DNA of 64,000 nt from Hymenobacter plasmatis. Lineage in GTDB: Bacteria > Bacteroidota > Bacteroidia > Cytophagales > Hymenobacteraceae. The position numbers and the translations under genes were made by a program. The stretch covers positions 42,289 to 106,288 of the forward strand of contig NZ_JAJFAW010000022.1 of the NCBI RefSeq assembly GCF_020711255.1. Reading direction: 5' to 3'. The notes under the pieces are model-generated. The model saw only the letters and a list, made by a program, of their open reading frames with translations, searched no databases and was not told where the DNA came from. Below, in pieces: positions 33,927-42,306 of this stretch; the first letter of the stretch is position 1; each line of letters begins with the position of its first letter.

Positions 33927-34862
33927 ATGAAGAATCATTTTACTATCGGGGCATTTGTTGCCTCATTGCTACCCTTTAATTCCCAGGCGCAAGCGCCGCA
34001 CGCCGCCGTAGTGGCCGCCGAAACCGCTTTTGCGGCGCAGGCCATGCAGGAGAGCACGCCGGCCGCCTTTCTGGCCAATAGCGCCCCCAAAGCCTGGGTG
34101 ACCGAAAACGGCAAATGGGCCAATGCCCAAGACGTGTGGCGGTCTCGCCCGGCCCGGCCGGGCAGCCGCCTTACGTGGTACCCAGTGCTGGCCGATGCCG
34201 CCCAATCCGGTGACCTGGGCTACACCACCGGCCCCTGGACGGCCCTGCTGAACGACAAGCCGCAGGCCTCCGGCGAGTACGTAACGGTGTGGCGCAAGCA
34301 GCCCGATGGCAAGTGGAAATTTGTGGTGGACATGGGCGTGGAGCGCATTGGCACTGCCCCCGCCAAGGCAGCTACCGTGCCCCAGCCGCGCCTGCTCGCG
34401 GCGGCGGCCACGCCCAGCACGGCCCCGTCCAACATCGTGCTCGAAGTGGACCGCAAGTTTGCCGCCGCCCAGCTACTCAAGCCCGGCGCCGCCTACCAGC
34501 AACACCTCAGCACCGAGGCCCGGCTCTACCGCCCCGGCCTCTCGATGATGCAAGGCGCCGCCGCGGCCGCCAACATGAAAAACCTGGACGGCGGCTACCA
34601 GTTTGTGCCCGTGGATGGCTACCTGGCCGCCGCCGGCGACTTGGGCTACGTGGTGGGCACCCTGCAGCGCTCCAGGGGCGCCAAGCACCCCGAGGAAAAC
34701 GGCAGCTACCTGCGCATCTGGCGGCGCGAAGCTGTGGACGGCTGGCGCCTGGTGCTGGAGGTCTTCAACTTTGCACCCAGCCCAACTGCCGCGGCCGCGG
34801 CACCCGCAGTGACTCCCGCCGCTGATGGCGCTGCGGGCGCTACCAGCAAGCGCCCGCAGTAG
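33927..34862 (+). CDS. Secreted protein with two tandem SnoaL/DUF4440-like domains
   Basis: A 311-residue protein with a signal peptide (MKNHFTIGAFVASLLPFNSQ, cleavage near AQA). Two similar halves follow, about residues 25-140 and 170-290. Both contain an AAETAFAAQAM / DRKFAAAQLL type helix, a W-containing or LYRPG turn, a GDLGYTTGPW / GDLGYVVGTL strand and a YVTVWRKQPDGKWKFVVDMG / YLRIWRREAVDGWRLVLEV strand. This is the pattern of ketosteroid-isomerase-like DUF4440 domains. The tail is Ala/Pro-rich. It is a stand-alone periplasmic protein with no assigned function, followed by a strong terminator. Confidence 0.8.
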   Translation: MKNHFTIGAFVASLLPFNSQAQAPHAAVVAAETAFAAQAMQESTPAAFLANSAPKAWVTENGKWANAQDVWRSRPARPGSRLTWYPVLADAAQSGDLGYTTGPWTALLNDKPQASGEYVTVWRKQPDGKWKFVVDMGVERIGTAPAKAATVPQPRLLAAAATPSTAPSNIVLEVDRKFAAAQLLKPGAAYQQHLSTEARLYRPGLSMMQGAAAAANMKNLDGGYQFVPVDGYLAAAGDLGYVVGTLQRSRGAKHPEENGSYLRIWRREAVDGWRLVLEVFNFAPSPTAAAAAPAVTPAADGAAGATSKRPQ

Positions 34863-34902
34863 TTCGGGCGCTGATTGTGGCTTCGCCATTGGTTTTGGAA
34901 CG

Positions 34903-34933
34903 GCCCCGGCTACTGTTAGCCGGGGCTTTTTTT
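34903..34933 (+). terminator. Terminator after the tandem SnoaL-like gene
   Basis: GCCCCGGCTA, loop CTGT, TAGCCGGGGC and seven T residues, 40 bases after the stop. Confidence 0.92.
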
Positions 34934-35065
34934 GCTCAATAAAATTGAGCTAACTTGATGGGGGCTTGGCGGGTAGTTCAGCAGAGTTGCCCCACGTGTA
35001 AGGGGGTGATGCGGGGGCCGTCTGCCGCTTTACCTATTGGTTTTGCCAACTTCTTCGCCCACCCT

Positions 35066-35830
35066 ATGAAAAACGCTGTTCTGCTGACGTTGCCGCTCCT
35101 TGGTGCCATGGCCGTACTGGCCCTGGCCCAGCCTACTGCCGTAAATCCAGGCGGTCCCGCGGCTCGGGTGCCGGTGGTAGTGGAGCTGTTCACCTCGGAA
35201 GGGTGTTCGAGCTGCCCGGCTGCCGATGCGGCCCTGCGGCAGCTGGAAACAGCTCAATCCGTGCCCGGCGTGGAAGTTATTGCCCTCGGCGAACACGTCG
35301 ACTACTGGAACCGCTTGGGCTGGAAAGACGGCTTTTCCTCCGCCGCTTTTACTGCGCGCCAGCGGCAGTATGCATCGGGCTTTGGCTCGGGCGCCTACAC
35401 GCCGCAAGCGGTGGTGAATGGCCGCTACGAATTTGTGGGCAGCCACGCCGCCGAGTTGGCCCAAACCGTGGCCAAAGCCGCCACGACCCCGCGGGCCACG
35501 GTCACGCTTACCACCGCGGGCAATGCCGCCCGCGTACAGGTGGCCAATGTGCCGGCCGGCACCGCGGCGGCCGAGGTGCTGCTCGTCGTTACCGAAAGTG
35601 GGCTGGCCTCGCAGGTGGGCGGGGGCGAGAATTCGGGGCGCCTGCTGCGTCACGCCCCCGTGGTGCGCCAGCTCATTTCGTTGGGCAAAATGGGGCCGGC
35701 GGGCACCTTCAGCGGTGCCACCGAGCTGAAACTGAATGCCGGCTGGAAGCGGCCCAACCTGCGGGCCGTGGCCCTGGTGCAGGAAACGGCTTCGCACCGG
35801 ATTGTGGGAGTGGCCACCGCGGCGCTGTAA
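35066..35830 (+). CDS. DUF1223 secreted thioredoxin-like protein
   Basis: A 254-residue protein. The start at ATG 35066 (MKNAVLLTLPLLGAMAVLAL) gives a normal signal peptide; the longer frame from 34955 is rejected. After cleavage, VVVELFTSEGCSSCPAADAA provides the CxxC pair of the DUF1223 family, followed by VIALGEHVDYWNRLGWKD and GAYTPQAVVNGRYEFVGS, both characteristic. DUF1223 proteins adopt a thioredoxin-like fold and are thought to work in the periplasm, but their role is unknown. It is monocistronic by spacing. Confidence 0.88.
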   Translation: MKNAVLLTLPLLGAMAVLALAQPTAVNPGGPAARVPVVVELFTSEGCSSCPAADAALRQLETAQSVPGVEVIALGEHVDYWNRLGWKDGFSSAAFTARQRQYASGFGSGAYTPQAVVNGRYEFVGSHAAELAQTVAKAATTPRATVTLTTAGNAARVQVANVPAGTAAAEVLLVVTESGLASQVGGGENSGRLLRHAPVVRQLISLGKMGPAGTFSGATELKLNAGWKRPNLRAVALVQETASHRIVGVATAAL

Positions 35831-35928
35831 CCTGGTCAAAACAAGCGCCTCCTGTTTGATTGTTTACACTTACCTGCTGCCGACGTAATCTTGCGGTGCG
35901 ACCTTTTCTGGCTTAGCTCCCGTCCCGC

Positions 35929-36507
35929 ATGATTTCCACCACCCCAGTGCCGGCGCAGTGGCCCGACCGCTACGGCGACGAGCTGTACCGCTTTGCCTTG
36001 AGCCGCGTTTCCGATGCAGATGCGGCCGAGGAACTGGTGCAAGACACGTTTCTGAGCGCCCTCAGCGGGTTGGCCACGTTCAGGGCCGAGGCGTCGGAGC
36101 GCACGTGGCTGTTTGTTATTCTGCGTCGCAAAATCATCGACTACTACCGCCGGCAGGCGCGGACCAACCACGTCAGCCTCGACGAGCTAGGCGAAGCCGG
36201 CCCCACCGAGGCCGATTTCTTTAACCCCGAAAACGGCCACTGGAACGCGCAGCAAGCCCCCGTGAGCTGGCTCAATGCCGATGCCGCCCTGGAGCAGCAA
36301 GAGCTCCATGACATCCTGCAACGGTGCCAGCAACGGCTGCCCACGCAGCAACATGCGGTATTTACCCTGCGATTCGTGGAGGAATTATCAGCCGAGGAAA
36401 TTTGTCAGGAGCTCGGCTTGAGCTCTGCTAATTATTGGGTTATCGTGCACCGAGCCAAGCTGCAGCTGCGCCGCTGCCTGGAAAAGCACGGCTTAGGCAA
36501 AAATTAA
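35929..36507 (+). CDS. ECF-type RNA polymerase sigma factor
   Basis: A 192-residue sigma-70-family ECF factor. Region 2 is visible in YRFALSRVSDADAAEELVQD with TFLSALSG and a WLFVILRRKIIDYYR line, which binds core polymerase and the -10. A longer linker holds NPENGHWNAQQAPVSWL. Region 4 is VFTLRFVEELSAEEICQELG with the recognition helix up to VIVHRAKLQLRRCLE. It is followed nine bases later by a small zinc-binding protein that is probably its anti-sigma factor. Confidence 0.92.
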   Translation: MISTTPVPAQWPDRYGDELYRFALSRVSDADAAEELVQDTFLSALSGLATFRAEASERTWLFVILRRKIIDYYRRQARTNHVSLDELGEAGPTEADFFNPENGHWNAQQAPVSWLNADAALEQQELHDILQRCQQRLPTQQHAVFTLRFVEELSAEEICQELGLSSANYWVIVHRAKLQLRRCLEKHGLGKN

Positions 36508-36516
36508 TTATCCGCT

Positions 36517-36771
36517 ATGCTTCGTCTTATTACCTGCCAAACCGCTACGATGCTCCTGGACCAGCAGGCCGACCAGCCCGTGCCCAAAGAAGCCCGCACC
36601 AGCCTGTGGCTGCACCTACGCTACTGCCCCTATTGCAACCGGTACGCAAAGCAAACGGTGAAAATAGCGGAGTGGGCCAAGGCTGCGGCCGCCGCCCGCG
36701 CCAGCGCCGGGCCAGCATTGCCCGAGGCCGCAAAAGAGCGGATGCGGGAGCGGTTGGCAGCAGCGGGATAA
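36517..36771 (+). CDS. Minimal zinc-binding (ZAS) anti-sigma-like protein
   Basis: An 84-residue soluble protein. The short motif LHLRYCPYC gives His-x3-Cys-x2-Cys, the zinc-anti-sigma (ZAS) signature, near residues 34-41. The flanking helices (ITCQTATMLLDQQADQPVP and YAKQTVKIAEWAKAAA) match a ZAS-type helical domain. There is no membrane segment, unlike most RsiW/RskA-type anti-sigmas, so it would act in the cytoplasm, possibly as a redox sensor. It lies nine bases after the ECF gene, as expected of a sigma/anti-sigma pair. Confidence 0.75.
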   Translation: MLRLITCQTATMLLDQQADQPVPKEARTSLWLHLRYCPYCNRYAKQTVKIAEWAKAAAAARASAGPALPEAAKERMRERLAAAG

Positions 36772-36780
36772 TAAATTGAG

Positions 36781-36956
36781 CTGTCATTGCGAGCGCAGCG
36801 CGGCAATCCTTCCTATGCCTGCGACCAGCCCTGAGAAGTAATGAAGCCTTTTATAGAAAAAGCCCCGGCACTGCGCAGTGCCGGGGCTTTTTACAGTATT
36901 AGGCTGGTCGCTGAGACCAGGACAGATTGGGTCGTCCTGCGTCCTCGCAATGACAG
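36781..36956. repeat. Palindromic repeat related to family B, around a terminator
   Basis: The arms CTGTCATTGCGAG and CTCGCAATGACAG are perfect and enclose the terminator at 36857-36892. The start CTGTCAT and the GAGCGCAGCG word link it to family B. AATTGAGCT overlaps the left edge. Confidence 0.8.
36857..36892. terminator. Bidirectional terminator (36-bp perfect palindrome)
   Basis: AAAAAGCCCCGGCACTGC followed at once by its exact complement ending in TTTTT. It serves the ECF operon on the plus strand and the ferredoxin gene on the minus strand. Confidence 0.92.
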
Positions 36957-36960
36957 ATGG

Positions 36961-37287
36961 TTACGCGCCGGTGGGAGCGAGGCGGACCACTAGGCCATCG
37001 GTTTGAGGGGTGAGGCGAATCTGGCAGCTGAGCCGGCTTCCGGGGTGTACTACGGGCAGGGTTTCGAGCATGTCCAGTTCGTCATCGTTTGGCTCAAACA
37101 GGGCGGGGCCGGCCAGCACTTCCACGTGGCAGGTGGCGCACAGGGCCATGCCGCCGCAAGTCGCCATGATGTCGTAGCCGCTGGCTTTCAGCACTTCCAT
37201 CAAACTCAGGCCCATGTCGGTGGGGGCGATAATTTCGCGGCGCTGGCCGGGCGCTTCTTCGACGTAAATGCGGATATCTTCTTCCAT
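36961..37287 (-). CDS. [2Fe-2S] ferredoxin (adrenodoxin-like)
   Basis: A 108-residue electron carrier. The cluster ligands fit the adrenodoxin pattern: Cys-x5-Cys-x2-Cys in MATCGGMALCATCHVEVL and a fourth Cys in GSRLSCQIRLTP. It begins MEEDIRIYVEEAPGQRREI. It lies 85 bases downstream of the oxidoreductase gene on the same strand, suggesting an electron transfer pair: NADPH to flavoprotein to ferredoxin. The final acceptor (P450, desaturase or Fe-S assembly) is not in the window. Confidence 0.92.
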   Translation of the reverse strand: MEEDIRIYVEEAPGQRREIIAPTDMGLSLMEVLKASGYDIMATCGGMALCATCHVEVLAGPALFEPNDDELDMLETLPVVHPGSRLSCQIRLTPQTDGLVVRLAPTGA

Positions 37288-37372
37288 AGGTTGAGTTGAA
37301 AGGACAAAGAAAGAGGAATGAAGAATAAGCGACGAGCTAATTCTTCATTCCTCCCTTTTTTATTCCCGGATT

Positions 37373-38389
37373 TTACAGCGTGGGTACCCCGTTGACGGTG
37401 GTGTACTTCAGGGTGTACTTTTTGTCGGGGTAGATGTATTTGAACGCGCCCTGGCACATGAGCGCGGCCTCGTGGAAGCCGCAGAGGATGAGCTTGAGCT
37501 TGCCGGGGTAGGTGTTGATGTCGCCGATGGCAAACACGCCGGGCAGCGAAGTGCTGTAGTCCAGGGTGTCGACCACGATGGCGTCGTCGGTTAGCTCCAG
37601 GCCCCACTCGCCGATGGGGCCGAGCTTGGGTGTGAGGCCAAACAGCGGGATGAAGTGGTCGAGCGGCATAGTCTCGGCGGTGCCGTCGTTGCCGGTGATG
37701 GTCACTTCGGCCAGCTTGCCGTTGCCGTGCAGGTGCGTCACGTTGGAGCTGAGCACGAGCTTGATTTTGCCGGCTTCGGCCAGCGTTTTCACTTTCTCGG
37801 CTGAGTCGGCGGCACCGCGGAAGGTGGTGCCGCGGTGCACCAGCGTCACGTCGGCCGCCACGTTGGCGAGGAAGTTGGTCCAGTCCAGGGCCGAGTCGCC
37901 GCCGCCGGCGATGACGATTTTCTGGTCGCGGAAATGCTCGGGGTCGCGCACCATGTAGTGCACGCCTTTGCCGCCCTCAAACTGCTCGAGATTTTCGACA
38001 GCCGGCTTGCGCGGCTCAAACGAGCCCAGGCCGCCGGCAATGGCCACGGCTTTGCACTGAATCTCGGTGCCGTCGGTGGTGTAGAGCTGAAAAGAGCCGT
38101 CGTCGAGCTTGGCAAACCGCTCCACCCGCTCGCCCAGCGTGAAGGTGGGGTGGAAGGGCTCAATCTGCTTCATCAGGTTGGTGACGAGGTCACCAGCCAG
38201 GATTTCGGGAAAGCCCGGAATGTCGTAAATCGGCTTCTTGGGGTAAATCTCGGAGAGCTGGCCGCCGGGCTGGGGCAGGGCATCCACCACGTGGCAGCGG
38301 AGCTTGAGCAAACCGGCTTCAAAAACCGCAAACAGACCAACCGGGCCGGCCCCGACAATACAGATATCCGTGGAAATTACGTTGGGCAT
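37373..38389 (-). CDS. Ferredoxin--NADP reductase, thioredoxin-reductase-like
   Basis: A 338-residue flavoprotein. The FAD motif is ICIVGAGPVGLFAVFEAG, the NADPH motif is IVIAGGGDSALDW, and GVFAIGDINTYPGKLKLI is the C-terminal FAD contact. There is no redox-active CxxC of thioredoxin reductase, and PGGQLSEIYPKKPIYDIPGF is the signature of the YumC-type ferredoxin-NADP reductases. The ATG at 38389 (MPNVISTDIC) is chosen because TACCTTTG, a -7 promoter box, lies at 38441-38434 just upstream. Its redox partner is the ferredoxin downstream. Confidence 0.9.
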   Translation of the reverse strand: MPNVISTDICIVGAGPVGLFAVFEAGLLKLRCHVVDALPQPGGQLSEIYPKKPIYDIPGFPEILAGDLVTNLMKQIEPFHPTFTLGERVERFAKLDDGSFQLYTTDGTEIQCKAVAIAGGLGSFEPRKPAVENLEQFEGGKGVHYMVRDPEHFRDQKIVIAGGGDSALDWTNFLANVAADVTLVHRGTTFRGAADSAEKVKTLAEAGKIKLVLSSNVTHLHGNGKLAEVTITGNDGTAETMPLDHFIPLFGLTPKLGPIGEWGLELTDDAIVVDTLDYSTSLPGVFAIGDINTYPGKLKLILCGFHEAALMCQGAFKYIYPDKKYTLKYTTVNGVPTL

Positions 38390-38433
38390 AATAGCAATAA
38401 GTGCCTGAATAGGCACCTGGTGAAAAGCGGCCG

Positions 38434-38441
38434 CAAAGGTA
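38434..38441 (-). promoter_or_regulatory. Bacteroidetes -7 promoter box of the FNR-ferredoxin genes
   Basis: Read on the minus strand this is TACCTTTG, matching TAnnTTTG. Transcription would begin near 38427, about 38 bases before the ATG at 38389. Confidence 0.5.
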
Positions 38442-38534
38442 CGGCCCGCAGCCGGGGCCGCCAACGGCAGCCCGTTTTATAACAACGGGACCGCCCAAAA
38501 CGTTGGCCGAGGCCGGCCGGTTACCCCCAAAATT

Positions 38535-38957
38535 CTATAAGCCGGACGCGCCCGGCGCAAGCTCCGGCGTGAGGTCGTCGAGGAACTGCTCGGCTTCCCA
38601 GATGTTCAAAAACTGCCGCACGGGCATGGCCTGGCTGGTGGTTATTTCGTCGGTGCAGCGGCGGGTGGGCAGGCCGGGTACGTGCACTTCGGCCACCATG
38701 CTCACGCCGCGCTGCACAATGAGCTGCTCAACGGCTTGAAATTCGGCCAGCAGGTCTTGGTTGACCTGGTTCACGACCTGCATGTCGCTTAGAATGCTGA
38801 ACCCCGGCCGCACCTGCAGCAGCGCCGCAGCCCAATCCTCGCGGTAGTTGGGCAAGTTGGTAGCCTGCTGCATCTGCCCAAAATTTTGGTAGAAAAGCCG
38901 GTTTTTCTCGTCTTCAACAGTAAGCTGGTATTCAGGTCGGAAAGCAATAAGACGCAT
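38535..38957 (-). CDS. Conserved hypothetical protein, possibly STAS/SpoIIAA-like
   Basis: A 140-residue soluble protein. It opens with a beta strand pair (MRLIAFRPEYQLTVEDEKNR then LFYQNFGQM) and alternates helices and strands (DWAAALLQVRPGFSILSDMQ, AEFQAVEQLIVQRGVSMVAE), ending in NIWEAEQFLDDL. The alternation, and the short strand before a final helix, resemble SpoIIAA/STAS-like small domains, but I recognise no specific family. It lies upstream of the FNR gene on the same strand, separated by 145 bases. Confidence 0.6.
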   Translation of the reverse strand: MRLIAFRPEYQLTVEDEKNRLFYQNFGQMQQATNLPNYREDWAAALLQVRPGFSILSDMQVVNQVNQDLLAEFQAVEQLIVQRGVSMVAEVHVPGLPTRRCTDEITTSQAMPVRQFLNIWEAEQFLDDLTPELAPGASGL

Positions 38958-39059
38958 AGGGCAAATAACTCATAGCAAAGCGAGTCCGGATAAATACGTA
39001 GGGCTCGGAAGGGTTACAATATTAATACGTAGCCGGTTTCTATTGCTAATCCCGGCAAC

Positions 39060-40184
39060 TTAAAACGAAAGCGCGAGGCTCGACGTGAGGTTGCCGTAGC
39101 TGTCGGCTGTGGGGTCATCGGCGCGTTCAAACACCGGGGCGCGGCCGCGCAGGTAGCGGCCTTCCAGCCGCAGCAGCACATTGGTAGCGGGCGCATAGTC
39201 GAGGTTGAGCGAGCCACCGCCTGCCCGGAAGTCGGGGCTCCCGGGGTTCGGCGTAATGCCGTGGATGACGACACCCCGCTCGGCGTAATAATATTCGGCG
39301 CGGGCCGTGGCCGTCCAGCGGTCGGCCAGTTGGTAGCGCACAAAGGCCGCGCCAGTGTGCCACGTGTCGTACTTGCCGTACACGGCGGTTTCCTGCTTGC
39401 CCACATCGAAAACGCCGGCCACGCTCAGCCGGTCAGTCGCGGCATAGGTTAGGTAGAAGTCGTGAAAATAGCGGCGGTACTGGGCAGTGCCCGTGGGCCC
39501 CTCTATTCCATAAAACGTGCTGCTGTTGAGGAGTAGCTTGGGGCTGAGTTTCCACTGAATCTGGGTGCCGAGGGCCTTATTTCCGTTGGTTTCGCGGATA
39601 ATCTGCCAGCCATTGAGCACCAGCGCCGTGAGAGTCAGCTTGGGGTCAAGCTCGTACGTGAAGCGGGCGCCGGTCTCGTAGTAGGGCGAGTTTTCGGCCA
39701 TAATGGAGCGGGTCAGCGTCCAGTTGTCTTTGCTGATGGCCGATTCAAACCCGATGTGCGAGGTGAAAATGCCCGCGTCGAGCCAGGCTTTTTTGAAAGG
39801 CCGGAAGCCGGCGTATGCCTCGTAGAGGTGGCGCATGGTCAGGTCTTCGCTGGCGTAGTTAGCTTCTACATAGGAGCCGGCGTGCAGGCCGATGGCGCCG
39901 CGCACCTGGTCGTTGTTGTAGCGCACGCCCACCACCGCCTGGTTCACACTGAACTCGTTTTGGCGGTTGTGGGAGTACAGGAAATTGGGCCGAAAATTGG
40001 AGCCGTCATTCCCAAAGTCGTAGCCGTAATACGCATCCACGGCGCCATAATAGCTCAACGGATTGGGCGCTGCCGCAGCGGGCATCTGGGTGGGTGTGGT
40101 GCGGGCCGTGTCGGGCGTGGGGGAGGTTTGGCCCTGGGCCGCTGCTGCCAATGCCAGTAGAAAAGGGAGTAGAACGTGTTTCAT
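39060..40184 (-). CDS. BBP2-type outer-membrane beta-barrel porin
   Basis: A 374-residue outer-membrane protein. It has a signal peptide (MKHVLLPFLLALAAAAQGQ) and a Thr/Pro-rich linker. The barrel then starts with LSYYGAVDAYYGYDF, followed by NFLYSHNRQNEFSVNQAVVG and VRGAIGLHAGSYVEANYA, lines characteristic of the putative beta-barrel porin-2 (BBP2/OmpL-like) family. It ends with the aromatic LTSSLALSF expected at an outer-membrane insertion signal. It is divergent from the unusual cytoskeletal operon and shares its 202-base upstream region. Its likely role is small-molecule passage. Confidence 0.85.
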   Translation of the reverse strand: MKHVLLPFLLALAAAAQGQTSPTPDTARTTPTQMPAAAAPNPLSYYGAVDAYYGYDFGNDGSNFRPNFLYSHNRQNEFSVNQAVVGVRYNNDQVRGAIGLHAGSYVEANYASEDLTMRHLYEAYAGFRPFKKAWLDAGIFTSHIGFESAISKDNWTLTRSIMAENSPYYETGARFTYELDPKLTLTALVLNGWQIIRETNGNKALGTQIQWKLSPKLLLNSSTFYGIEGPTGTAQYRRYFHDFYLTYAATDRLSVAGVFDVGKQETAVYGKYDTWHTGAAFVRYQLADRWTATARAEYYYAERGVVIHGITPNPGSPDFRAGGGSLNLDYAPATNVLLRLEGRYLRGRAPVFERADDPTADSYGNLTSSLALSF

Positions 40185-40386
40185 GCGGCGACAAAGGTGG
40201 CAGGTTTTACGTGCTACTTATTCGCCGGCATCCCGCCAAACATTACAAGCAAAAATATGCGGCCGGGGGAGCCGGGTTTGTACTAGAAGCCGCAGCGGTG
40301 CGTTTAGCGTTTAGGTTTTCGGCCGTGGGGCATTTCGCTGCGTAATGCCTATACTTCGCCCCAAAACCTTGCCTAGCGCTTTACCT

Positions 40387-41721
40387 ATGCCGATATCCGT
40401 TTCCGTGGGGCTGCCCGCTTCACGTTTTTTTCGATGCTTCCGGCTCGCCGGAGTGCTTTTTGGGACGATTTCGCTGCTGAGCAGCTGTAGCTCGGAGCCC
40501 ACCGAAACCAAATCGGCTAGTTCCACCAAAGGAACCAAACCCGTGGCCACGACCCCGGCAGCTACCGAAGCGGCTCCGTTGCGGGTCAGCGTTTTTCTGG
40601 AGTATTCGGGCGGCATGAAGGGCTTTGTGCCCCGCGGTGGGGCCGATAAGCCGCCCACGGAATTTCAGCAGCGCATCGGCGCGCTCATCACCGAAACCCA
40701 GGTGAGCGGCGCCATCGCCGACCGCAAGTACTACCTCTGCGAAAACGCCGCACCCAAGGCCGTTCCCTTCCAGCAGTTGCGCGACGTGGTGCAAGGCGAA
40801 GTCAATCAGGCTGCCCTCGGCACCGAGCTGCCGCAGATGCTCGAAGGCATACTCAACATGCCACAGGCCACCCAGCAGGTGAGCGTGGTGATTTCCGACT
40901 TCATCTACGGCCCGGCCCGCAAATCCGACTTTTCGCAGCTGCCCAACCTGATTCGCACGTCCATTGCGCCGGTGAGCCAGAAGCAGCTGGCGGTGGCGGT
41001 GTTCGGGGAGGCTTCCCGCTTCTACGGCAGCTATTTCCCGGCCGTGAAGACGCCCGTGCAGAAGCGCACGCTCAACGGCGAGAAGGTGCCCTACTACGTG
41101 TGGGTAATCGGGCCGCCCGCGCTGGTGGCCCGCTACACGGCCGAGGTGTTTAAGAACGCGCCGGCCCAACAGGCCTTTTATGGGCTGAAAACCGATACCC
41201 CAGCCTTCGCGCCTCTGCTCACCAAGCTCACAGAACCTAAAATGAAGCCCAGCGGCAGCGTGTATGGCGAAGGCAACGGCCTCACCATGAACGTGTCGGA
41301 CGACACGGCGGAGTTTACGGTGGGGCTTAATTTGAAAGAATTGCCGGCTGCCTGGCAGAAACCGGAGTTTTTGGCCCAACATGTGCGGGTACGCCTGCCC
41401 AACGGTCAAGCTTCTTTGCTGCCCAACTCGGTGCGCCTGCTCACCGACGACGAGCAGAGCGGCCAGCCGGTGCTGGCCCCCTTCACCCACGTAATGCGGC
41501 TGCGGGTGAGCAAACTGGCGGCGCCCACCGCCACGCTCAGCCTCGTGCTGCCCGCCCCGGAAACGCCGGAATGGGTGGCCGCCTGGTCGACCACCAACGA
41601 CAACACCCCGGCACCGCGCACCTTCGGCCTCGACCAAATCCTGGCCGGCGTTCGCCAATCGTATCCAACTCCGCTACCGCCCGTATTCACGGTTCAGCTT
41701 CCGCTCAAAAACGACAAATAA
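40387..41721 (+). CDS. vWA-like lipoprotein, first gene of the tubulin/actin/motor operon
   Basis: A 444-residue lipoprotein: LAGVLFGTISLLSSCSSEP has a lipobox with the cysteine near residue 34. After a Ser/Thr/Pro linker comes a von Willebrand A-like fold: RVSVFLEYSGGMKGFVP occupies the place of the DxSxS metal site but reads E-Y-S-G-G, and VSVVISDFIYGP is the second acidic strand. The rest (about residues 290-444) is beta-rich without a recognised family. ATG 40387 is chosen over 40345 because the signal peptide follows it. It starts a run of seven same-strand genes. If the protein is outer- or inner-membrane anchored it could be the periplasmic partner of the motor subunits. Confidence 0.75.
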   Translation: MPISVSVGLPASRFFRCFRLAGVLFGTISLLSSCSSEPTETKSASSTKGTKPVATTPAATEAAPLRVSVFLEYSGGMKGFVPRGGADKPPTEFQQRIGALITETQVSGAIADRKYYLCENAAPKAVPFQQLRDVVQGEVNQAALGTELPQMLEGILNMPQATQQVSVVISDFIYGPARKSDFSQLPNLIRTSIAPVSQKQLAVAVFGEASRFYGSYFPAVKTPVQKRTLNGEKVPYYVWVIGPPALVARYTAEVFKNAPAQQAFYGLKTDTPAFAPLLTKLTEPKMKPSGSVYGEGNGLTMNVSDDTAEFTVGLNLKELPAAWQKPEFLAQHVRVRLPNGQASLLPNSVRLLTDDEQSGQPVLAPFTHVMRLRVSKLAAPTATLSLVLPAPETPEWVAAWSTTNDNTPAPRTFGLDQILAGVRQSYPTPLPPVFTVQLPLKNDK

Positions 41722-41736
41722 CCCGCTTGCTCTTCT

Positions 41737-42147
41737 ATGCAAACTTTCTTCACCAGCCTGTACTCGTCCCTGATTTCCATCTTCCAAAGCCAGCGTCCGG
41801 CCGACTATGGCTTGTATAAAACCGATTTGTTTTCGCTCGTGGGCTGGAGCACTTTGGGCGTGGCTTTGTTGTTGGTAGTAGCGTTTTATTATCTGTTCAA
41901 TTCGGCCCTGCGCACGGGCATGTTCCGCACCACGCACTGGGTGCTCACCCTGGCCCTGGCGGCCGGTCTGGGCACCCTGCTGGCCAACACGCTCAGCAAA
42001 AGCCACGGCGCCGAAAGCAGCAGCTACTTGGGCTACTTTATGGTGGTAAACATGGTGGTGGCTTCGCTGTGGTTCCTGCTGTTTTCGGTGCTGCTCAAGC
42101 GCTGGAGCACCTACGCCCGCACTACCCCGTTTGTGGGGCCGTTTTAA
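41737..42147 (+). CDS. Three-helix membrane protein of the cytoskeletal operon
   Basis: A 136-residue membrane protein with three hydrophobic segments: LVGWSTLGVALLLVVAFYYL (about 33-52), THWVLTLALAAGLGTLLA (about 66-85) and YFMVVNMVVASLWFLLFSVL (about 99-119). It has no cysteine-rich or enzyme motif and I do not recognise a family. It begins 15 bases after the vWA-like lipoprotein, so they are likely one transcript. It is a candidate membrane anchor for the tubulin-like or actin-like protein that follows. Confidence 0.75.
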   Translation: MQTFFTSLYSSLISIFQSQRPADYGLYKTDLFSLVGWSTLGVALLLVVAFYYLFNSALRTGMFRTTHWVLTLALAAGLGTLLANTLSKSHGAESSSYLGYFMVVNMVVASLWFLLFSVLLKRWSTYARTTPFVGPF

Positions 42148-42163
42148 TATCCTTTTGTTCCGC

Positions 42164-42268
42164 CTGTCATCCTGAGCGGAGCGAAGGACCTTATCATGTA
42201 CATGCAGTTAGGTTTTACTGCACTTTGTTCTGGCCTGATAAGGTCCTTCGCTCCGCTCAGGATGACAG
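42164..42268. repeat. Perfect 33-bp inverted repeat inside the operon (family B variant)
   Basis: The arm at 42164-42196 (beginning CTGTCATCCTGAGCGGAGCG) is exactly complementary to 42236-42268, with a 39-base loop. It shares the CTGTCAT edge and the GAGCGnAGCGAAG word with family B. It fills the gap before the tubulin-like gene. Confidence 0.93.
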
Positions 42269-42306
42269 ACGTTAGAAACATGTGTTTCTCCAATAGCTAG
42301 AAAACT

